DNA from: Paenibacillus humicus NBRC 102415
GTDB lineage: Bacteria > Bacillota > Bacilli > Paenibacillales > Paenibacillaceae
NCBI RefSeq assembly: GCF_004000905.1
Contig: NZ_BIMD01000001.1
Span: 1-64,000 of the forward strand
Length of the DNA stretch: 64,000 nucleotides
Direction: 5' to 3'
Shown here: positions 61,299 to 64,000 of the stretch, one piece after another
Layout of the letters: every line of letters starts with the position of its first letter
How positions within the stretch are numbered: the first letter of the stretch is position 1
Position numbers and translations under genes: made by a program
Notes under the pieces: model-generated
Database searches by the model: none
What the model saw: only the letters and a program-made list of their open reading frames with translations
Told to the model about the DNA's origin: nothing

Positions 61299-61462
61299 TG
61301 CGGGACATGCCATTTGCGAAATTGCTTGCTGTCATCTTTTTTCTTCTTGCTGGAATCGCGGGCACTGTCCTGCTCGCCCCTCCGGCTTCCGACTTTCCGG
61401 CGGAGCCGGCAGCGCCGGAGCTGCAAGGAAGCGCCGCTCACAGCCAGCCGGTCTACCGCTGA
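61298..61462 (+). CDS. Small Phr-like secreted peptide precursor candidate
   Basis: A 54-residue protein. Basic start MRDMPFAK, hydrophobic core LLAVIFFLLAGIAGTVLLA, likely signal cleavage near APPA, then a hydrophilic tail ending AHSQPVYR. This is the build of Phr/NprX-type signalling peptide precursors, whose last five to seven residues are the signal, and those genes usually overlap the 3' end of a Rap-type gene; here it overlaps a 43-codon frame instead. Evidence is architecture only. Confidence 0.45.
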   Translation: MRDMPFAKLLAVIFFLLAGIAGTVLLAPPASDFPAEPAAPELQGSAAHSQPVYR

Positions 61463-61558
61463 CGAGGCGATTCATCCGTTATCGGGATGATTAAGTATTC
61501 TATAGATGAATGGAAGCCATTCTAAAACTAGGATACATAATCGAAAGGATGATGAAAG

Positions 61559-62347
61559 ATGACCGTCAGCCGGCTGCTGGAAGGAAAAGTGGCGATCGTT
61601 ACAGGAGGTGGCTCCGGCATCGGGAGAGCCGCCGCGCTTGATTTTGCCCGTCATGGAGCGAAGGTCGGTTTTCTGGACCGCACACCGGATGATGCCGAGA
61701 AAGTCAGGGACGAAATCCAAAGCGAAGGCGGAGAGGCTATCGTGACGGCGACCGACGTCAGCGACGCCGCTGCGGTCGAGGCTGGCATCCGTTCCGTATA
61801 CGAGCGTTTCGGGCGAATCGACGTCGTGTTCGCGAACGCCGGCATCAACGGGGTGTGGACGACGATCGAGGACCTGGATGTGGACGATTGGGACGAGACG
61901 CTTGGCATCAATCTGCGCGGCACGTTCCTCACGGTGAAGTACAGCATTCCGCATCTCAAGAAAAACGGCGGCAGCATCATCATTACGAGCTCCATCAACG
62001 GCAACCGGATCTTCAACAATACCGGCGCCAGCGCTTACAGCTCCTCCAAAGCCGGGCAGGTCGCCTTCATGAAGATGGCTGCTCTGGAGCTCGCCCCGCA
62101 TAAGATCAGGGTGAACGCCGTTTGTCCGGGGGCGATCAACACCCATATCGACGACAGCACGATCAAAACCAAGGAAGCCGAGGAAGCTGCGATACCGGTG
62201 GAATATCCCGAGGGCTCCCATCCTCTCGCCGGCAAGCCGGGCAAGGCTGCCCAAGTCGCGGATCTCGTCACTTATCTGGCATCCGATCTGTCCTCCCACG
62301 TTACGGGCACCGATATATACGTGGATGGAGCGGAGTCGCTGCTGTAA
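61559..62347 (+). CDS. Short-chain dehydrogenase/reductase
   Basis: A 262-residue classical SDR. TGGGSGIG (16-23) binds NAD(P), FANAGING, then the catalytic SAYSSSK (Tyr/Lys) with Ser in ITSS. AAAGGATGATGAAAG leads the ATG. The substrate is an alcohol or keto compound; the Asp after the second strand (LDRTP) favours NAD. Single gene with a strong terminator. Confidence 0.93.
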   Translation: MTVSRLLEGKVAIVTGGGSGIGRAAALDFARHGAKVGFLDRTPDDAEKVRDEIQSEGGEAIVTATDVSDAAAVEAGIRSVYERFGRIDVVFANAGINGVWTTIEDLDVDDWDETLGINLRGTFLTVKYSIPHLKKNGGSIIITSSINGNRIFNNTGASAYSSSKAGQVAFMKMAALELAPHKIRVNAVCPGAINTHIDDSTIKTKEAEEAAIPVEYPEGSHPLAGKPGKAAQVADLVTYLASDLSSHVTGTDIYVDGAESLL

Positions 62348-62354
62348 GCCAAAA

Positions 62355-62396
62355 AAAAACGCATGGCGCCATGAGCGCCATGCGTTTTTTTTTTTA
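62355..62396. terminator. Bidirectional terminator
   Basis: ACGCATGGCGC / GCGCCATGCGT stem flanked by A-run left and T-run right; it serves the convergent SDR and GNAT genes. Confidence 0.93.
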
Positions 62397-62423
62397 TAAC
62401 CGGCAGGACGAGCTGGAATACGA

Positions 62424-62900
62424 TTACGGCCGTGGGCTCCTGCGGAGACCGGTCAGCCAAACGCCGGGAACGATCTCGACCCGGCCGCTCTCCTCGAAGC
62501 CGAAACGGAGATAGAGCTGCACTGCGGGATCGTTGGCCGTGCCTGTCGACACCCGGTATTCGGAGTTCGGGTACAGGCCGAGAGCAAAGCGAATCAGGGA
62601 ACTCCCTATTCCGCGCCTGAAAAAATCGGGGTGGACGACAAGGCGGGCGATTGTGACGATGCCCGAAGGCTCGCGCTCGATCGCGACGGCGCCGGCCAGC
62701 CTGCCGTCGAGACGGCAGCCGTAGAAGACGGCAGGGGAGGCGAGCAGAGCTTCATGGGTTTCCCCGATCTGGGGAATGCCGTCGAAGCCGATCAGTCGGG
62801 CCTCTTCCCGATAGGCGGCCGTCTGCAAGGCGCGCAATTGCTCCGATACGGCTGCGTCGGTTACGTCAAGACATTCGGCCTGGAATTTGGATTCGTTCAT
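62424..62900 (-). CDS. GNAT family N-acetyltransferase
   Basis: A 158-residue enzyme with HPDFFRRGIGSSLIRFAL (acetyl-CoA site) and NDPAVQLYLRFGFEE. Its start overlaps the stop of the upstream CGNR gene (ATGA), so the two form a minus-strand operon. Confidence 0.9.
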   Translation of the reverse strand: MNESKFQAECLDVTDAAVSEQLRALQTAAYREEARLIGFDGIPQIGETHEALLASPAVFYGCRLDGRLAGAVAIEREPSGIVTIARLVVHPDFFRRGIGSSLIRFALGLYPNSEYRVSTGTANDPAVQLYLRFGFEESGRVEIVPGVWLTGLRRSPRP

Positions 62901-63490
62901 TTTTCATCCTTCTTTCGTCTGCTCGTGGTTGAAGCGGTTTTGGCCCGTTCGCGGAAGCGCCGGACCTTCATCAGATTGCCGCAGCATTTATCGTCGCAGT
63001 AGCGCTTCGAGCGATTGCGCGTCGTATCGTAATAAATCCAGCGGCAGTCGGGATTGTCGCATATTCGGAACCGTTCCAGCTCTCCATGGGCAAGGGAGTC
63101 CGCGTAGGAAGCGGCTATTTTCGCCATGATGCCTTGCCAGCCGGATTCCGAGGGAATCTCGACGAGAGAGAGGGCTCCATTTCCGAAGGACAGCCTTTTG
63201 GTATAGGGGCTGGAGACGAGTGCGGAGTTGAGGCAGGCAAAATCGGTATCGGATAACGGAGGAGCCTCCTCGACACGGACAGAGTCGCTGATACGGGAAG
63301 TCAGCTCCCTGAGGCTGCCGCGGAGCGTCCGCATCGCTTGAAGCTCCTCAGGCGAAGGCGGACCGGGATCGACGAGGGCGTGCTCGGTCAAAAATTGAGA
63401 TCTCCAGGCGGGACGCTCGAGCCGGTCCTCGCTCGCGCCGCTGCCTCTCCAATCGTACCACTGGCTGTTCAAGTAATCTTCCCAGATCAT
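62897..63490 (-). CDS. CGNR zinc-finger protein (ABATE domain), likely stress regulator
   Basis: A 197-residue protein. Start at ATG 63490 because GGAGG is nine bases before; ATG 63499 is too close to it. The C-terminus CDNPDCRWIYYDTTRNRSKRYC, DDKCCGNLMKVRRFRER is the CGNR zinc finger (a stress-induced-transcription-factor-like finger), behind an N-terminal ABATE domain. Possibly a transcription factor; it diverges from the DinB gene. Confidence 0.9.
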   Translation of the reverse strand: MIWEDYLNSQWYDWRGSGASEDRLERPAWRSQFLTEHALVDPGPPSPEELQAMRTLRGSLRELTSRISDSVRVEEAPPLSDTDFACLNSALVSSPYTKRLSFGNGALSLVEIPSESGWQGIMAKIAASYADSLAHGELERFRICDNPDCRWIYYDTTRNRSKRYCDDKCCGNLMKVRRFRERAKTASTTSRRKKDEK

Positions 63491-63541
63491 GATGCCCATC
63501 CTCCATGCCGGTTCAGTATGAAACGTTCTAAACTAAAATAG

Positions 63542-63620
63542 ATCGTTACATCTAAAGCGGTTTCGGGTATACTATCGTCAGCATCACGTAACCGGCTATA
63601 CGACATTATATCGTTACATC
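63542..63620. promoter_or_regulatory. Direct repeats in the CGNR/DinB divergent promoter region
   Basis: ATCGTTACATC occurs at 63542-63552 and 63610-63620, 68 bp apart. The first overlaps the -35 (TTACAT 63546-63551) of a sigma-A type promoter with TATACT at 63568-63573. A plausible operator pair for the CGNR protein or another factor. Confidence 0.5.
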
Positions 63621-63648
63621 CCATTCTCTACAAGGAGGACGACAACCA

Positions 63649-64000
63649 ATGGCCCGAATCAAAACGGAGTTGCTGCAGAAAGGCTGGGAGCATGCTTACG
63701 ACAAGGAGGACTGGCAGCCGCCGCTCGGCATGGCGCTGGAAGGCGTAACGGAGGAGCAGGCCGACTGGCGGCCGCCAGGCGAGGCAGGGAATACGATCCG
63801 CGAGAACGTGCACCATCTGATCTTCTACAAAGAGCGTTTTCTGAACAAGTGGTACGGAGTCGAGGCTCCTGCTCAGCCGCGGATCAGCAACACCGACACG
63901 TTCCAGCCGGCTGTCAACGGAGCGGAAGGCGAAGCTTGGGAGGCGACGAAGAAACGTCTGGCCGAAGCCCATGCGAAAATCGGATTCATCATTCAAGCCA
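63649..64000 (+). CDS. DinB superfamily protein (3' end outside window)
   Basis: 117 residues visible from ATG 63649, after AAGGAGGAC. LEGVTEEQADWRPPGEAGNTIRENVHHLIFYKERFLNKW is the DinB four-helix-bundle start, with the first His ligand in NVHHL. Members bind metals and some transfer thiols (YfiT/DinB-like). Function unknown. Confidence 0.88.
   Translation, partial: MARIKTELLQKGWEHAYDKEDWQPPLGMALEGVTEEQADWRPPGEAGNTIRENVHHLIFYKERFLNKWYGVEAPAQPRISNTDTFQPAVNGAEGEAWEATKKRLAEAHAKIGFIIQA

Overview
The window looks like a piece of a GC-rich, endospore-forming Firmicute chromosome, most likely family Paenibacillaceae (Paenibacillus, Cohnella or Saccharibacillus type; the genus cannot be resolved from sequence alone). 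Reasons: strong AGGAGG ribosome binding sites with many TTG and GTG starts, sigma-A promoters, a GerA-type germinant receptor operon, two HelD proteins, a Mrp antiporter operon, MprF, UppP, an LtaS-family synthase, YdjO and bacterial nitric oxide synthase. No rRNA, tRNA, CRISPR array or prophage was seen. Almost all of it is ordinary chromosome; one AT-rich scar (about 56.7-57.8 kb) is clearly foreign.

Layout. 0-6 kb: 3' end of hrpB, a DUF1294 protein, helD copy 1, an EcsC-family protein and nitric oxide synthase. 6-11 kb: a non-coding stretch with tandem repeats, then a four-gene germinant receptor operon behind a good sigma-G promoter. 11-17 kb: a six-gene Mrp Na+/H+ antiporter operon (mrpA and mrpB fused) behind a leader with an internal terminator. 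17-24 kb: an acetyltransferase, the late C30-carotenoid genes (crtP divergent from crtQ-crtO), conserved unknowns and uppP. 24-31 kb: tandem repeats, a secreted propeller protein, a permease and helD copy 2, whose upstream region has facing promoters and a likely small RNA. 31-36 kb: macro-domain protein, an overlapping histidine kinase/response regulator pair, and a DCC / DoxX-like / DUF4166 operon. 36-43.6 kb: polysaccharide deacetylase, mprF, acetyltransferase, phosphatase, a cysteine-free DksA/YteA-like protein and a DUF421 protein. 43.6-48.3 kb: a heterodimeric ABC exporter and a zinc-cluster protein with a TIR/deoxyribosyltransferase-like C-terminus. 48.5-56.6 kb: serine hydrolase, small unknowns, Ohr, YdjO, nickel/cobalt permease, and an OsmC-penicillin-binding protein pair. 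56.6-64 kb: mobile element remnant, LtaS-family protein, lactonase, a coupled pair of tiny genes, SDR, acetyltransferase, CGNR protein and the start of a DinB protein.

Themes. Many genes deal with the envelope and its stresses (MprF, LtaS-family, UppP, class B PBP, deacetylase, serine hydrolase, ABC exporter), ion and oxidant stress (Mrp, NOS, Ohr, OsmC, carotenoid end group), RNA polymerase rescue (two HelD) and spores (Ger operon, DUF421). The least explained signals are the attenuator-like mrp leader, the small-RNA candidate facing the helD2 promoter, the Phr-like small gene pair near 61.3 kb, the TIR-like protein, and two genes whose 3' ends (with the stop codon) are tandemly duplicated.
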